Positions 1-8,535 of a stretch of 43,739 bases of DNA are shown here, piece by piece. The first letter of the stretch is position 1. Each line of letters starts with the position of its first letter. A model generated the notes under the pieces. That model was not told where the DNA came from and searched no databases. It was given only the letters and a program-made list of their open reading frames with translations. The DNA is from Rhodoferax sp. (GTDB taxonomy: Bacteria; Pseudomonadota; Gammaproteobacteria; Burkholderiales; Burkholderiaceae_C), in the NCBI GenBank assembly GCA_013791765.1, contig VMTC01000092.1, positions 1-43,739 of the forward strand, given 5' to 3'. Made by a program: the position numbers and the translations under genes.

Positions 1-270
1 GAAATGGCGACCGTTGAGCCGCCAGCTGTTGACTACCGGGAGCCAGGTGCGGTCCATCTCGTCGAGCACATGCCACAGGGTGCGGGTGGAACGCTTGAGA
101 ACGCTGGTGTAGGCAATGTCAAACTCATAGCCCTCGGTCTTGAGCAAGCGCCCGGCGTTCTTGGCCTGTTCGATGCCCAAGGGGGTCAAATCAACGTCGG
201 TCCAGCCGGTAAAGCGGTTGTCAAGATTCCAGGTGGATTCGCCGTGGCGGATCAGAACGATTTTGTGCAT
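1..270 (-). CDS. gpmA: 2,3-bisphosphoglycerate-dependent phosphoglycerate mutase, N-terminal fragment
   Basis: Cytosolic glycolytic enzyme that interconverts 3- and 2-phosphoglycerate through a phosphohistidine intermediate. The minus-strand frame starts at an ATG at 268-270 and gives 90 residues before the window edge. The N-terminus [15 protein letters not shown] carries the RHGE phosphohistidine motif of the histidine phosphatase superfamily, followed by [12 protein letters not shown], which is diagnostic for cofactor-dependent phosphoglycerate mutase. The full protein is normally near 247 residues, so about two thirds lies outside the window. It is divergent from the rhodanese gene; the 104-bp gap must hold both promoters. 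Identification is firm. Confidence 0.95.
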   Translation of the reverse strand, partial: MHKIVLIRHGESTWNLDNRFTGWTDVDLTPLGIEQAKNAGRLLKTEGYEFDIAYTSVLKRSTRTLWHVLDEMDRTWLPVVNSWRLNGRHF

Positions 271-374
271 GGGTTTTGTGGGTTCGGGCAGAGGGCAAAA
301 CCAACACTGAATGCCTTGCGCGCCCTGTCATTCTAAAATAGCAGCTTTACCAACGGCTCTGTGCAAGGATTAAC

Positions 375-782
375 GTGAAATTTATTTTCGACAACTGGAT
401 GATTATGTCCGTGGCGCTGGCCTCGGGCGCCATGCTGTTCTGGCCCGTGCTCAAGGGCGCCAATGGCGGCTCCTTGACGGCAACCGGTGCCGTGCAGCTG
501 ATCAACCGCGAAAAAGCGGTGGTGATTGACATTTGTGAGACCACCGAGTTTGCGGCCGGTCATATCGTGGGCGCCAAGAATATCCCGCTGGGCCAGCTGG
601 AAGAAAAATTACCTGCTGCCGTCAAGAACAAGGCGCTGCCGCTGATTCTGGTGTGCCAGTCGGGCGCGCGTTCCAAGCGCGCTGTTGCGATCGCCCACAA
701 GCTGGGCTATGCGCAAGCGCAGTCATTGGCGGGTGGGCTCGGTGGATGGCGCGCCGCCAGTCTGCCGCTTGAAAAATCCTGA
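375..782 (+). CDS. Membrane-anchored rhodanese-like domain protein
   Basis: A 135-residue single-domain rhodanese. Residues about 6-26 form one hydrophobic segment, so the protein is probably anchored in the inner membrane. The rhodanese domain follows, with the catalytic loop CQSGARS (Cys94) that would carry a persulfide. The substrate is unknown; family members move sulfane sulfur or act in redox and sulfur handling. The start is GTG at 375, chosen because MKFIFDNW begins just before the membrane segment and no ATG precedes it. The next gene is glutaredoxin grxC, 40 bp downstream on the same strand, followed by secB. This rhodanese-grxC-secB order is common in Burkholderiales. Confidence 0.9.
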   Translation: MKFIFDNWMIMSVALASGAMLFWPVLKGANGGSLTATGAVQLINREKAVVIDICETTEFAAGHIVGAKNIPLGQLEEKLPAAVKNKALPLILVCQSGARSKRAVAIAHKLGYAQAQSLAGGLGGWRAASLPLEKS

Positions 783-822
783 TGCGCAAGATCGCCAAAC
801 CAAAGCCCAGGAGATGAATGCC

Positions 823-1083
823 ATGCAAACCGTCAAGATGTACACCACCGCCACCTGCCCGTACTGCATCCGCGCCAAGCAGATTCTCAAAGCCAAAGGC
901 GTGGCTGAAATCGAAGAAATTCGCATCGACACCGATGCTAGCGCACGCGCCCAGATGATGGAAATCACCGGGCGGCGCACCGTGCCGCAGATATTTGTCG
1001 GGCAGACCCACGTCGGGGGTTGCGATGATCTGATGGCGCTGGACGCCCAGGGTGGCTTGCTGCCCTTGCTGAACGCCGCCTGA
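823..1083 (+). CDS. grxC: Glutaredoxin 3
   Basis: An 86-residue glutathione-dependent thiol-disulfide oxidoreductase of the cytosol. The dithiol active site CPYC lies at Cys12-Cys15, and the TVPQIFV cis-proline motif and the following GGCDDL glutathione-binding loop are intact. ATG 823 is preferred over ATG 814 because the AGGAG ribosome-binding site at 809-813 sits nine bases before 823 but directly abuts 814. It probably shares a transcript with the upstream rhodanese gene. Confidence 0.95.
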   Translation: MQTVKMYTTATCPYCIRAKQILKAKGVAEIEEIRIDTDASARAQMMEITGRRTVPQIFVGQTHVGGCDDLMALDAQGGLLPLLNAA

Positions 1084-1143
1084 CGCAGCTTGCGCCCTGG
1101 TGTCTATTTCACCTGAGATAATGATGGCCGCTCCCTTTCGTGG

Positions 1144-1178
1144 GCCCGCTCAACTCATCCGGTCGCGGGCTTTGTTTT
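1144..1178 (+). terminator. Probable rho-independent terminator after grxC
   Basis: GCCCGC at 1144-1149 pairs with GCGGGC at 1165-1170 across a 15-base loop and is followed by TTTGTTTT. It would separate the rhodanese-grxC unit from secB. The loop is long, so strength is uncertain. Confidence 0.5.
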
Positions 1179-1258
1179 AACCCAAATTTTGTCTACGGCA
1201 GCGCAGCCAGGCGCGAGCTTCAGCCCGCGATGCCACTCACCCACCCAGGACCTTCCCA

Positions 1259-1720
1259 ATGACCGACCAACAAACTCCCGTTTTCCAGATTCAACGCGTC
1301 TACCTCAAGGAAGCCTCGCTGGAACAGCCCAACTCGCCTGCCATCTTGCTGGAACAAGAGTCCCCGACCGTTGATATCCAGCTTGGCGTCAACGCCGGAC
1401 CGGTGGCGGACGGCGTGTATGAGGTGACGGTCACCGCCACGGTGCAGACCAAGATCAAGGACAAGACCGTGTTTCTGGTGGAAGCCACGCAGGCCGGTAT
1501 TTTTGAGATTCGCAATTTGCCGCAGGAGCAGATGAGCCAGATCATGGGCATTGCCTGTCCGCAAATCGTTTATCCGTATTTGCGCGGCAACGTCGCCGAC
1601 CTAATCCAGCGCGGCGGTTTTCCGCCGGTGCATTTGTCTGAAATCAACTTTCAGGCCATGTTTGAACAGCAGCAACAGCAAGCCGCCGCCGCTGAGGCGC
1701 CGCAGATCGTTACGCAGTAG
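1259..1720 (+). CDS. secB: Protein-export chaperone SecB
   Basis: Tetrameric cytosolic chaperone that keeps preproteins unfolded and hands them to SecA. The 153 residues match the usual length of about 150-165. The N-terminal region [19 protein letters not shown] and the later [16 protein letters not shown] and [13 protein letters not shown] segments are characteristic of SecB. The C-terminus is a Gln- and Ala-rich tail with five consecutive glutamines. gpsA follows 52 bp downstream in the same direction; secB next to gpsA is a frequent proteobacterial arrangement. A copy of the dispersed repeat fills most of the gap between them. Confidence 0.97.
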   Translation: MTDQQTPVFQIQRVYLKEASLEQPNSPAILLEQESPTVDIQLGVNAGPVADGVYEVTVTATVQTKIKDKTVFLVEATQAGIFEIRNLPQEQMSQIMGIACPQIVYPYLRGNVADLIQRGGFPPVHLSEINFQAMFEQQQQQAAAAEAPQIVTQ

Positions 1721-1737
1721 AAATATATTGCCTTTTA

Positions 1738-1783
1738 GGCCTCTAGCCCCCGTATTCATTGCCTAAGAAGCTATGAAAATAGT
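1738..1783 (+). repeat. Dispersed ~50-bp repeat, copy 1; contains the gpsA start codon
   Basis: Contains CTCTAGCCCCCG, then TTGCCTAAGAAGCTATGAAA. The AAGAAG and the ATG at 1773 inside the AGCTAT block provide the apparent ribosome-binding site and start codon of gpsA. Confidence 0.75.
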
Positions 1784-2837
1784 GGTTCTTGGCGCCGGTG
1801 CCTGGGGCACGGCCCTGGCGCTCAGCGCGTGCCAGCATCGCGCTGGCGGCCACACGGTGACGCTCTGGGCGCGCGATGCGGCGCAAGCCGCGCTCATGCA
1901 GGCCCACCGGGAGAATGCACGCTACTTGCCGGGCGTCACCTTGCCAGTGGCTTTGGGTGTGAGCTCGGCCCGCTTGCCTGACGCCGGCGCTGCACCTGCT
2001 GCCATCAGTTCTGCTACCCCAGACTCCTTTGGCGCACTGATTGGCGGCGCTGACCTGCTCATCCTGGCCACGCCGATGGCGGCTTTGCGCGCCATGCTGA
2101 CGCACTTGTCGGCCTGCCGCGTGCCTGTGGCCTGGCTGTGCAAGGGCTTTGAGGCGGCCCCATCTTCAGAGGCTTTTGGGCTTCTAGCCCACGAAGTACA
2201 AGCGCAAATAGCTCCTGATTTGATAGCTGGGGCTTTAAGTGGACCGAGCTTTGCGCTGGAGGTGGCGCGCGGTCAACCGACCGCGCTGGTCGCCGCCAGT
2301 GTGCACGCTGTGGTGCGTGACACCTTGGTCGCGGCATTTCACAGCCCGACGCTGCGGGTCTACGCCAATGACGACATCGCGGGCGTCGAAGTGGGCGGGG
2401 CGGTGAAAAACGTGCTGGCCATTGCCGTGGGCCTGTGCGACGGATTGAACCTGGGCCTCAATGCCCGCGCCGCCCTGATTACCCGCGGCCTGGCCGAGAT
2501 GACACGCCTGGGTGTGGCCTTGGGCGCGCAGGCCGAGACCTTTATGGGGTTGACCGGCTTGGGCGATCTGGTGCTCACCGCCACCGGCGATCTTTCGCGC
2601 AACCGCCAGGTCGGTCTGGCGCTGGCAAAAGGCCAGACGCTGGCGCAGGCCGTGGCTGCGCTCGGTCACGTGGCCGAAGGGGTCTACAGCGCGCGCACCG
2701 TGGTGCAGCGCGCCAGCCAAGTCGGCGTGGAAATGCCGATTGCTCAGGCGGTGGTCGCCTTGCTCGATGGTCAGATCAAACCGGCCGAGGCGGTGGCCGC
2801 CCTGATGGGCCGTGATCCGGCCAGCGAACAGGCTTAA
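1773..2837 (+). CDS. gpsA: Glycerol-3-phosphate dehydrogenase [NAD(P)+]
   Basis: Reduces dihydroxyacetone phosphate to sn-glycerol 3-phosphate, the backbone for phospholipid synthesis, in the cytosol. At 354 residues it is somewhat longer than usual (about 330-340). The Rossmann motif [10 protein letters not shown] is at residues 7-16, and the C-terminal domain has [17 protein letters not shown] with the catalytic lysine, then [12 protein letters not shown] and SRNRQVG. Two extra stretches are visible: an Ala/Ser-rich insert around residues 70-85, and a segment near residues 130-150 whose DNA matches the dispersed repeat yet encodes family-like sequence. The start codon itself lies in another copy of that repeat. 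The gene is convergent with cphA1. Confidence 0.96.
   Translation: MKIVVLGAGAWGTALALSACQHRAGGHTVTLWARDAAQAALMQAHRENARYLPGVTLPVALGVSSARLPDAGAAPAAISSATPDSFGALIGGADLLILATPMAALRAMLTHLSACRVPVAWLCKGFEAAPSSEAFGLLAHEVQAQIAPDLIAGALSGPSFALEVARGQPTALVAASVHAVVRDTLVAAFHSPTLRVYANDDIAGVEVGGAVKNVLAIAVGLCDGLNLGLNARAALITRGLAEMTRLGVALGAQAETFMGLTGLGDLVLTATGDLSRNRQVGLALAKGQTLAQAVAALGHVAEGVYSARTVVQRASQVGVEMPIAQAVVALLDGQIKPAEAVAALMGRDPASEQA
2179..2227 (+). repeat. Dispersed ~50-bp repeat, copy 2, inside gpsA
   Basis: CTTCTAGCCCACGAAG, then GCGCAAATAGCTCCTGATTT and GATAGCT. It lies in the gpsA reading frame without breaking it and encodes [16 protein letters not shown]. Confidence 0.6.
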
Positions 2838-2867
2838 CAGGGAGGCCACAGCGACAGTGGCGGTAGC

Positions 2868-2965
2868 GCTGGGTGCTTGATGAATATAGGGCAAATCAGC
2901 CGCTAGCTCACGTCCTGTATGCGCCAAAAGCTACTTTTTGTATAGCGTTCAGAAAAGTCTTTTTG
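2868..2965 (+). repeat. 98-bp direct repeat, left copy (includes dispersed repeat copy 3)
   Basis: Begins GCTGGGTGCTTGAT, continues with AATCAGCCGCTAG, CACGTCCTGTATGCG and an AGCTA block, and ends near a T-rich GTCTTTTTG. It matches the block at 3425-3522 almost throughout at a constant offset of 557 bp. The dispersed repeat core is about 2893-2946. Confidence 0.7.
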
Positions 2966-3030
2966 GGGTCACCCACGGTGCCAAGCGTCACCCTGATCGA
3001 TGGAATCACCCCGACAGCGACTAGCAGCGT

Positions 3031-3136
3031 GCGTTGGGTGTCTGACGTAGCGTGGACTTGGGGTTTTGCCAAGTCAAGGAGGAGGTTCGGGCGGAGCCCG
3101 AACCGGGGGACATTCGCGAAGTTGGACACCCAACGC
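3031..3136. repeat. 106-bp palindromic element E1
   Basis: Outer arms GCGTTGGGTGTC (3031-3042) and GACACCCAACGC (3125-3136) are perfect 12-bp inverted repeats. Inside is a 9-bp hairpin, GGTTCGGGC (3084-3092) with GCCCGAACC (3096-3104) around a GGA loop. The core GTCAAGGAGGAG (3073-3084) and CGGGGGACA (3104-3112) recur in inverted orientation in the next element. Confidence 0.7.
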
Positions 3137-3203
3137 GCGCTGCGGGTCAAAGCCAAATGCGTGGGCATCACTTGCTGTTGTTTCAGTTAATGAACCCGAT
3201 GGA

Positions 3204-3290
3204 CCGGGTGTTGCACTGCGTTCGTGTCCCCCGCCAGATAAGCCTGCGGCTTTCTGGCTCCTCCTTGACCTCACTTCGCGCAACACCCGG
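3204..3290. repeat. 87-bp palindromic element E2
   Basis: Outer arms CCGGGTGTTGC (3204-3214) and GCAACACCCGG (3280-3290) are perfect 11-bp inverted repeats. The inner TGTCCCCCG (from 3225) and CTCCTCCTTGAC (3258-3269) are the reverse complements of blocks in E1, so the two are diverged copies in opposite orientation. Confidence 0.65.
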
Positions 3291-3424
3291 CCCAGCGAGT
3301 TCCAGACTGGTTCTGGTTTGCTGACACGTGAAAATCCAAAATCGTCACGCCTGTGCTTCCCAACCGCGCAGGCGAGCCAGGCGTTCTCAAAGGTACAAGG
3401 GGTCAAAGCGAAAGAGGCGGTCGT

Positions 3425-3522
3425 GCTGGATGCTTGATAAATTCAAGCAAAATCAGCCGCTAGCCCACGTCCTGTATGCGTAACAAGCTATTTTTTGTAA
3501 GCATGCAAGAACTGTCTTCTTG
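3425..3522 (+). repeat. 98-bp direct repeat, right copy (includes dispersed repeat copy 4)
   Basis: Begins GCTGGATGCTTGAT and follows the left copy through AATCAGCCGCTAG and CACGTCCTGTATGCG. It ends 20 bp from the cphA1 stop codon. The dispersed repeat core is about 3449-3502. Confidence 0.7.
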
Positions 3523-3541
3523 TGCCGCGGTCGCCGAGCCC

Positions 3542-6118
3542 TTAGCCCTGGTCTTGCTTGATGCGCGCAGCAATGTGCGCCAGCGCTTGCTCGACCTGAT
3601 CGACCAGAATCAGGCACAAATCGCCTTCGCCCAAGCTGTCCATGGCACTGTCAATGGCGCGAAATTCCCCTTGAACCTCTGCGATGTCTTGGGTGCGCTT
3701 GGCCCCGGCCAGACCGGCCCGCAAGAGTGCCAGCACTTCGCCATCGGCGCGTCCGCGTTGACACTGGTCCTGGTACAGCACCACGTTGTCAAACGCGTCA
3801 CCCAGAATCTCGGTTTGCTGGCGGATGTCTTCGTCCCGGCGGTCGCCCGCGCCGCTGATCACAACCGTTCGGCGTTTGCCAGGCATGCTTTGCACCGCCT
3901 GAACCAGGGCCGCAATCGCATCGGGGTTGTGGCCATAGTCGGCGATGACCGTGGCGCCTCGGTAGCTGAACAGATTGAAGCGGCCCAGCGCGTTGTCGCT
4001 GTCGTTGATGAAACTGGCCAAGCCTTGCTTGATCGTGTCCCAAGTCACCCCAAGCGCCCACGCCGCCGCCACCGCCGCCATGACGTTCTCCACCTGGAAC
4101 CCGATGCTCCCGTTATGGGTTACCGGGATGCATGAGAGTGCCACCTGGTACTTGAGCTTGCCCTGGGCTGCCACCAAGTGCTCGTTTTCCACATACACGC
4201 CACGGCGCCCCTGCGCCAGGTGCGTCGCCATGACGGGATGGTGCCGGTCCATGGCGAAGAAAGTGACGCTGCCGCGGCTGTGCCGGGCCATGGCCACCAC
4301 AATCGGGTCGGCCGCATTGAGCACGGCAACACCGTCAGTGGCCATGTTTTGCACGATGACGCGCTTGAGCACGGCCAGATCCTCGACCGTGGTGATGTAG
4401 TTCAGGCCCAGGTGATCGCCGCTGCCGACATTGGTAACCACTGCCACATCGCAGCGGTCAAAAGCCAGCCCTTCGCGCAGCATGCCCCCGCGTGCGGTTT
4501 CCAGCACGGCCGCATCCACATCCGGGTGCTGCAAGACATTGCGCGCACTTTTGGGGCCGCTGCAGTCTCCGGTGTCGATGCGCTGGCCCGCGATGTAAAC
4601 GCCGTCGGTGTTGGTCATGCCCACGCGCAGGCCGGTCTGCCCCAGCAGGTGGGCAATCAAGCGCACCGTGGTGGTTTTGCCGTTGGTACCGGTGACGGCC
4701 ACCAGCGGAATGCGCCCCGTCTCTTTCTCGGCGAACATGCAGTCGATGATGGCTTCGCCCACGGCGCGGCCTTTGCCGTAGGACGGTGACAGGTGCATGC
4801 GCAGACCGGGCGCGGCATTGACCTCGACCACGCCGCCGCCCTGTTCTTCGAGCGGAATCAGGATGCTGCTGCAGACCACGTCGACGCCGCAAATATCCAG
4901 GCCCACCATTTGCGCCGCCGCAACGGCACGCGCAGCGACTTCGGGGTGGACACTGTCGGTCACGTCGGTGGCGCAGCCGCCGGTGGATAGATTGGCGTTG
5001 TGGCGCAGCGGGACGCGTTGGCCCTTGGGCGGCACGGTGTCGGCCTTGAAGCCTTGGGCGGCCAGACACGCCAGTGCAATGTCGTCAAAACGGATTTTGG
5101 TCAGCGCAGTGGCATGGCCGGAGCCACGGCGGGGATCCTGGTTGACCTTGGCCACCAGTTCCTCAATGCTGTGCTGGCCGTCCCCCACCACGTTGGCAGG
5201 GTCGCGGTGCGCGGCCGCCACCAGTTTGTTGCCCACCACCAGCAACCGAAAGTCGTTACCCGGCAGGTAGCGTTCGACCAGGATGTCGTCATCGAACTCG
5301 GCTGCTGCTGCATAGGCTGCCAGTAGTTGTTCGCGCGAGCTGATGTTGACGCTCACCCCTTTGCCCTGGTTGCCGCTTTTGGGCTTGAGGACCACCGGCA
5401 GACCGATTTCACAGGCGGCTGCCCAGGCGTCTTCAGGGGTTGCCACCTCGCGCCCCTGGGGGACCGGTACACCGGCGGCGGCCAGTATTTTTTTGGTCAG
5501 TTGCTTGTCCTGGGCGATCGCCTCTGCAATGGCGCCGGTGCTGTCAATTTCAGCGGCCTGGATGCGGCGCTGCTTGCTGCCCCAGCCAAAACTGACCATG
5601 CTGCCGGTCGTCATGCGCCGATAAGGAATGTTGCGCGCGAGCGCCGCCTGGACGATGGCGCCCGTGCTCGGACCCAGGCGCACGTCCTCGTCGAGCTCGC
5701 GCAGTTGCGCCAGCGCTTGTGGCAGGTCAAACGCTTGGTCATGCTGCGCGGCCTGGCACAAGGCGATCGCCAGTTCCAGTGCCAGCCGACCCACCGCTTC
5801 TTCTGAATACTCCACCACGATCTGATAGACGCCGGGCTCCGGGGTGGCGGTGGTGCGACCGAAGGTCACCGGGCAGCCCGCCAGCGCCTGCATATCCAGT
5901 GCGGCCACTTCGAGCACATGGGCCATGGGCACCGTGACGGCCAGGCCTGTGGCGTGCAGTGTGCTGAGTTCGGGAAAGCGCGCGCGCAGGCGGCTCTCAA
6001 AACCGTCGCAGCGACCGATGTCGCACTCAAACGGGGTGCAGGTCACCACCGCCTCAATGGCGGTATGACTGCTCCAGAGATTGGGGCCACGCAGGGCCCG
6101 GATACGTGAGACGTCCAT
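3542..6118 (-). CDS. cphA: Cyanophycin synthetase (full-length, CphA1 type)
   Basis: Polymerises Asp and Arg into the cytosolic storage polymer cyanophycin, using ATP for both the backbone Asp and the side-chain Arg additions. With the start at 6118 the protein has 858 residues, typical for CphA1. Three parts are visible: an N-terminal domain beginning VSRIRALRGPNLWS; an ATP-grasp domain at about 200-465 with VVLKPKSGNQGKGVSV and VVEVNAAPGLRMHL; and a Mur-ligase-like domain with an intact P-loop VTGTNGKTTT at about 476-485 and the C-terminal DYGHNPDA and SGAGDRRDEDI motifs. The ATG at 6118 is chosen over 6151 because it is preceded by GAAGAAGAG and starts at the family-conserved MDVSRIRALRGPN. 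It begins 4 bp after the stop of the second synthetase, so the two are probably translationally coupled. Confidence 0.96.
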   Translation of the reverse strand: MDVSRIRALRGPNLWSSHTAIEAVVTCTPFECDIGRCDGFESRLRARFPELSTLHATGLAVTVPMAHVLEVAALDMQALAGCPVTFGRTTATPEPGVYQIVVEYSEEAVGRLALELAIALCQAAQHDQAFDLPQALAQLRELDEDVRLGPSTGAIVQAALARNIPYRRMTTGSMVSFGWGSKQRRIQAAEIDSTGAIAEAIAQDKQLTKKILAAAGVPVPQGREVATPEDAWAAACEIGLPVVLKPKSGNQGKGVSVNISSREQLLAAYAAAAEFDDDILVERYLPGNDFRLLVVGNKLVAAAHRDPANVVGDGQHSIEELVAKVNQDPRRGSGHATALTKIRFDDIALACLAAQGFKADTVPPKGQRVPLRHNANLSTGGCATDVTDSVHPEVAARAVAAAQMVGLDICGVDVVCSSILIPLEEQGGGVVEVNAAPGLRMHLSPSYGKGRAVGEAIIDCMFAEKETGRIPLVAVTGTNGKTTTVRLIAHLLGQTGLRVGMTNTDGVYIAGQRIDTGDCSGPKSARNVLQHPDVDAAVLETARGGMLREGLAFDRCDVAVVTNVGSGDHLGLNYITTVEDLAVLKRVIVQNMATDGVAVLNAADPIVVAMARHSRGSVTFFAMDRHHPVMATHLAQGRRGVYVENEHLVAAQGKLKYQVALSCIPVTHNGSIGFQVENVMAAVAAAWALGVTWDTIKQGLASFINDSDNALGRFNLFSYRGATVIADYGHNPDAIAALVQAVQSMPGKRRTVVISGAGDRRDEDIRQQTEILGDAFDNVVLYQDQCQRGRADGEVLALLRAGLAGAKRTQDIAEVQGEFRAIDSAMDSLGEGDLCLILVDQVEQALAHIAARIKQDQG

Positions 6119-6122
6119 GGAG

Positions 6123-8291
6123 TCAGCTCTTCTTCTTAGGGTCAGATTCAAAGGCGCGCAGTCCTGCTGCGATCAGTTCGGGGGGGACGCCCGCAGCCCA
6201 CGCCGCTGCAACAGCCGCCATCACCATGTCGGGCTTCTCCGACTTGGCGGGCTTCAGCGCGGCCAGAGAGATCTGCGCCACCTCGTTCATGCTATGGGCC
6301 AGCACAATCTGGGCGCCCTGCACAAAGAGCACGCGCCCGCCCTCGGCTTGATGCGTGCGGATCGCGTCCTGCTGCGGATCGCGTCCATAAAAAATAACCT
6401 CCCCGTCGCACAAGGGCGCCATCGCCACCACCCGCGGGTCGTCCGCGTTAAGCACCGCCGTGCCGTGCGGCAGGATCACATCGACCTGGGTGCGCAGCAC
6501 GTTGTAGAGCTTGTCCAGGTCATCAATGTGGAACTCGGTCAAGCTCTCAAAGCCGCTGACGTCAGTGACGACACCGACCGAGCACTTGTCGTAGGCCAGG
6601 CCCTCGCTCAGGATCATGCGGGCGTCGTTCTCGAACACCGCCGCGTCGACGGCGCGGTTGATGAGCAGGTGCTGCGCATCATCCCAGTGGCTGCTATCAA
6701 AGGCCTGAACCTGGCGCGCACCCAGGTAAAAGCCATCGCGGCAGGCCAGGCCCACCTTGTTGCCATTGATGTGCAGCAGCCAGGCAATCAGGCGCGCAAT
6801 GCGTGTGGTGTTCTGGCTGCCGGTGACGCCCACCACGGGAATGCGGCCCTTCTTGTCAACGCCAAACAGGTGCTCGATGATGGCTTGGCCTATCGGTCGC
6901 GGCTGCCCGCTGGCGGGCTTCAAGTGGGCCAGCAAACCGGGGCTGGCATTGACCTCGATCACGGCGCCACGCTGCTCGACCAGCGGGCGGGAGACGTCTT
7001 CGAGCACCAGGTCGACCCCTGCCACATCGAGCCCGACCACCCTTGCGGCCAGCGTCGCTGCTGCCGCCACGCTCGGATGAACCTGGTCGGTGACGTCGAA
7101 AGCGACGTTGCCATTGCGTTGAATCAGAACTTTTTCACCCGAAGCCGGCACCGAGTACGCTGTCAAGCCCTGGCGCTCGAGTTCCAGAATGATCTCGGCG
7201 CCGTCCTGCGGCGCCAACGCGTTCAGCGGGTCATCTTCGCCGGTGCCGCGCCGGGGATCGCTATTGATCTGGCTGTCAACCAGTTCAATGATGTTGGCGT
7301 GGCCGTCGCCCGTGACCCAGGCGGCCTCGCCCCGCGCCGCTGCCACCACGCGCTTGCCCACCACCAGCAGGCGGTGCTCGTTACCCGCAATATATTGCTC
7401 CACGATCACGCTGCCATCACCCTTGCGTGCGGCGAGCACAAAGGCCGCTTCAATGTCTTTCTGGTTGTTCAGGTCCAGTGACACGCCGCGCCCGTGGTTG
7501 CCGTCATAGGGTTTGAGCGCCACCGGCAGTCCGATGTCTTGCGCCGCCTCCCAAGCCTCTTCGGCGCTGTTGACCACCTGCCCCTGCGGCACCGGAACGC
7601 CGCAGGACTGCAGCAAGGATTTGGTCAAATCCTTGTCACTGGCAATTTCTTCGGCGATGGCACTGGTCTGATCGGTCTCTGCCGTCCAGATGCGCCTCTG
7701 AAAGGCGCCATGGCCCAGTTGCACCAGATTTCCGTCGGTGAGGCGCAGGTGCGGGATGCCGCGCGCCGTGGCCGCCTCGACAATGTGCGCGGTGCTGGGG
7801 CCCAGGCAGAGTGAATCAACCATGTCGTGCAGTCTGCCCACAGCCGCCGCCATGTCATAGGGTTGATCTTCGATGGCGGCCATGACGAGTTCGCGGCCCG
7901 CCTCCAGCGCGGCACGGCCGACCTGTTCCTGCCGGGTGCGAAACGCCATCTTGTACACACCCCGTACCGACGTCTGCCGGGTCTTGCCGAAGCCGGTACG
8001 CATGCCCGCCAGATTCTGCAGTTCGAGCACCACATGCTCCAGGATATGCGCGACCCAGGTGCCCTCGCGCAAACGCTCCAAGAATCCGCCTGGCGCGCCG
8101 ACGCCGCAGCGATGCAGCGCGAGCCCGGGCAGCATGGCGGTCAAACGCTCATAAAATCCGGGTAGGGTGTTGGAGGGATAGTCTTCGAAGGCGCCGATAT
8201 CGACCCAGGCTTCGATCACCGGACGGTAGGTCCAGATATTGGGACCGCGCAGGTGAGTGACCCGCAGCAATTGAATGTTCTTCGTTGTCAT
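6123..8291 (-). CDS. Second cyanophycin synthetase with degenerate Mur-ligase P-loop (CphA2-like)
   Basis: Homologous to CphA1 along its length but shorter (722 residues from ATG 8291). The N-terminal domain (LLRVTHLRGPNIWTYRP) and ATP-grasp domain, with ALKPYDGNHGRGVSLDL and AVIEVNASPGLLAHLKP, are intact. The Mur-ligase P-loop reads GVTGSQNTTR at about 488-497 where CphA1 has GTNGKTTT, so the nucleotide-binding lysine is missing, and the C-terminal Mur domain is cut short. Known CphA2 enzymes of cyanobacteria lose one active site and polymerise beta-Asp-Arg dipeptides; a second CphA copy is also known in Cupriavidus. That activity is inference here. ATG 8324 is an alternative start, but its extra residues derive from the adjacent MITE-like element. 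Confidence 0.9.
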   Translation of the reverse strand: MTTKNIQLLRVTHLRGPNIWTYRPVIEAWVDIGAFEDYPSNTLPGFYERLTAMLPGLALHRCGVGAPGGFLERLREGTWVAHILEHVVLELQNLAGMRTGFGKTRQTSVRGVYKMAFRTRQEQVGRAALEAGRELVMAAIEDQPYDMAAAVGRLHDMVDSLCLGPSTAHIVEAATARGIPHLRLTDGNLVQLGHGAFQRRIWTAETDQTSAIAEEIASDKDLTKSLLQSCGVPVPQGQVVNSAEEAWEAAQDIGLPVALKPYDGNHGRGVSLDLNNQKDIEAAFVLAARKGDGSVIVEQYIAGNEHRLLVVGKRVVAAARGEAAWVTGDGHANIIELVDSQINSDPRRGTGEDDPLNALAPQDGAEIILELERQGLTAYSVPASGEKVLIQRNGNVAFDVTDQVHPSVAAAATLAARVVGLDVAGVDLVLEDVSRPLVEQRGAVIEVNASPGLLAHLKPASGQPRPIGQAIIEHLFGVDKKGRIPVVGVTGSQNTTRIARLIAWLLHINGNKVGLACRDGFYLGARQVQAFDSSHWDDAQHLLINRAVDAAVFENDARMILSEGLAYDKCSVGVVTDVSGFESLTEFHIDDLDKLYNVLRTQVDVILPHGTAVLNADDPRVVAMAPLCDGEVIFYGRDPQQDAIRTHQAEGGRVLFVQGAQIVLAHSMNEVAQISLAALKPAKSEKPDMVMAAVAAAWAAGVPPELIAAGLRAFESDPKKKS

Positions 8292-8315
8292 GAATTTAAA
8301 TATGTCCGCTAAGGG

Positions 8316-8468
8316 CCTGTCCATGAATAAGCTGTGCATTTGGCCGCCGGATTTGGGATGCAATGCTAGGCGCAAAGCGTGCCGTGCAGCTCTGCTGCAC
8401 GGGCGATTTGCAACGACGCAGTGCGCCCAAAGGTGGTGTGCCAAATGTGCATGTTATTTGTGGACAGG
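8316..8468. mobile_element. MITE-like 153-bp inverted-repeat element
   Basis: Imperfect 29-bp terminal inverted repeats at 8316-8344 (starts CCTGTCCATGAATAA) and 8440-8468 (ends TTATTTGTGGACAGG). A central hairpin GTGCAGC-TCT-GCTGCAC lies at 8384-8400. It has no coding capacity and no clear target-site duplication. It occupies most of the divergent promoter region between the second synthetase gene and the ABC transporter gene. Confidence 0.7.
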
Positions 8469-8535
8469 TCCTGGGCCCGTAATCGGTATAAACCTTAATG
8501 TTGTCTAGTCTATTGCAGTTCGCAGCTGGCCCCCC

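Larger units (their letters stand above)
2838..3541. other. Gene-free 704-bp interval between convergent gpsA and cphA1
   Basis: No open frame here resembles a protein. The interval holds two direct copies of a ~98-bp block (2868-2965 and 3425-3522), each with the dispersed repeat at its core, enclosing two palindromic elements at 3031-3136 and 3204-3290. Confidence 0.7.

Noticed and set aside
2838-3541. CRISPR array
   Set aside because: The repeats here are only two copies of a long block plus two palindromes, with no regular spacing and no cas gene.
6081-7481. 466-codon plus-strand open frame across the two synthetase genes
   Set aside because: It is the antisense shadow of conserved ATP-grasp and Mur-domain codons in high-GC DNA and resembles no protein.
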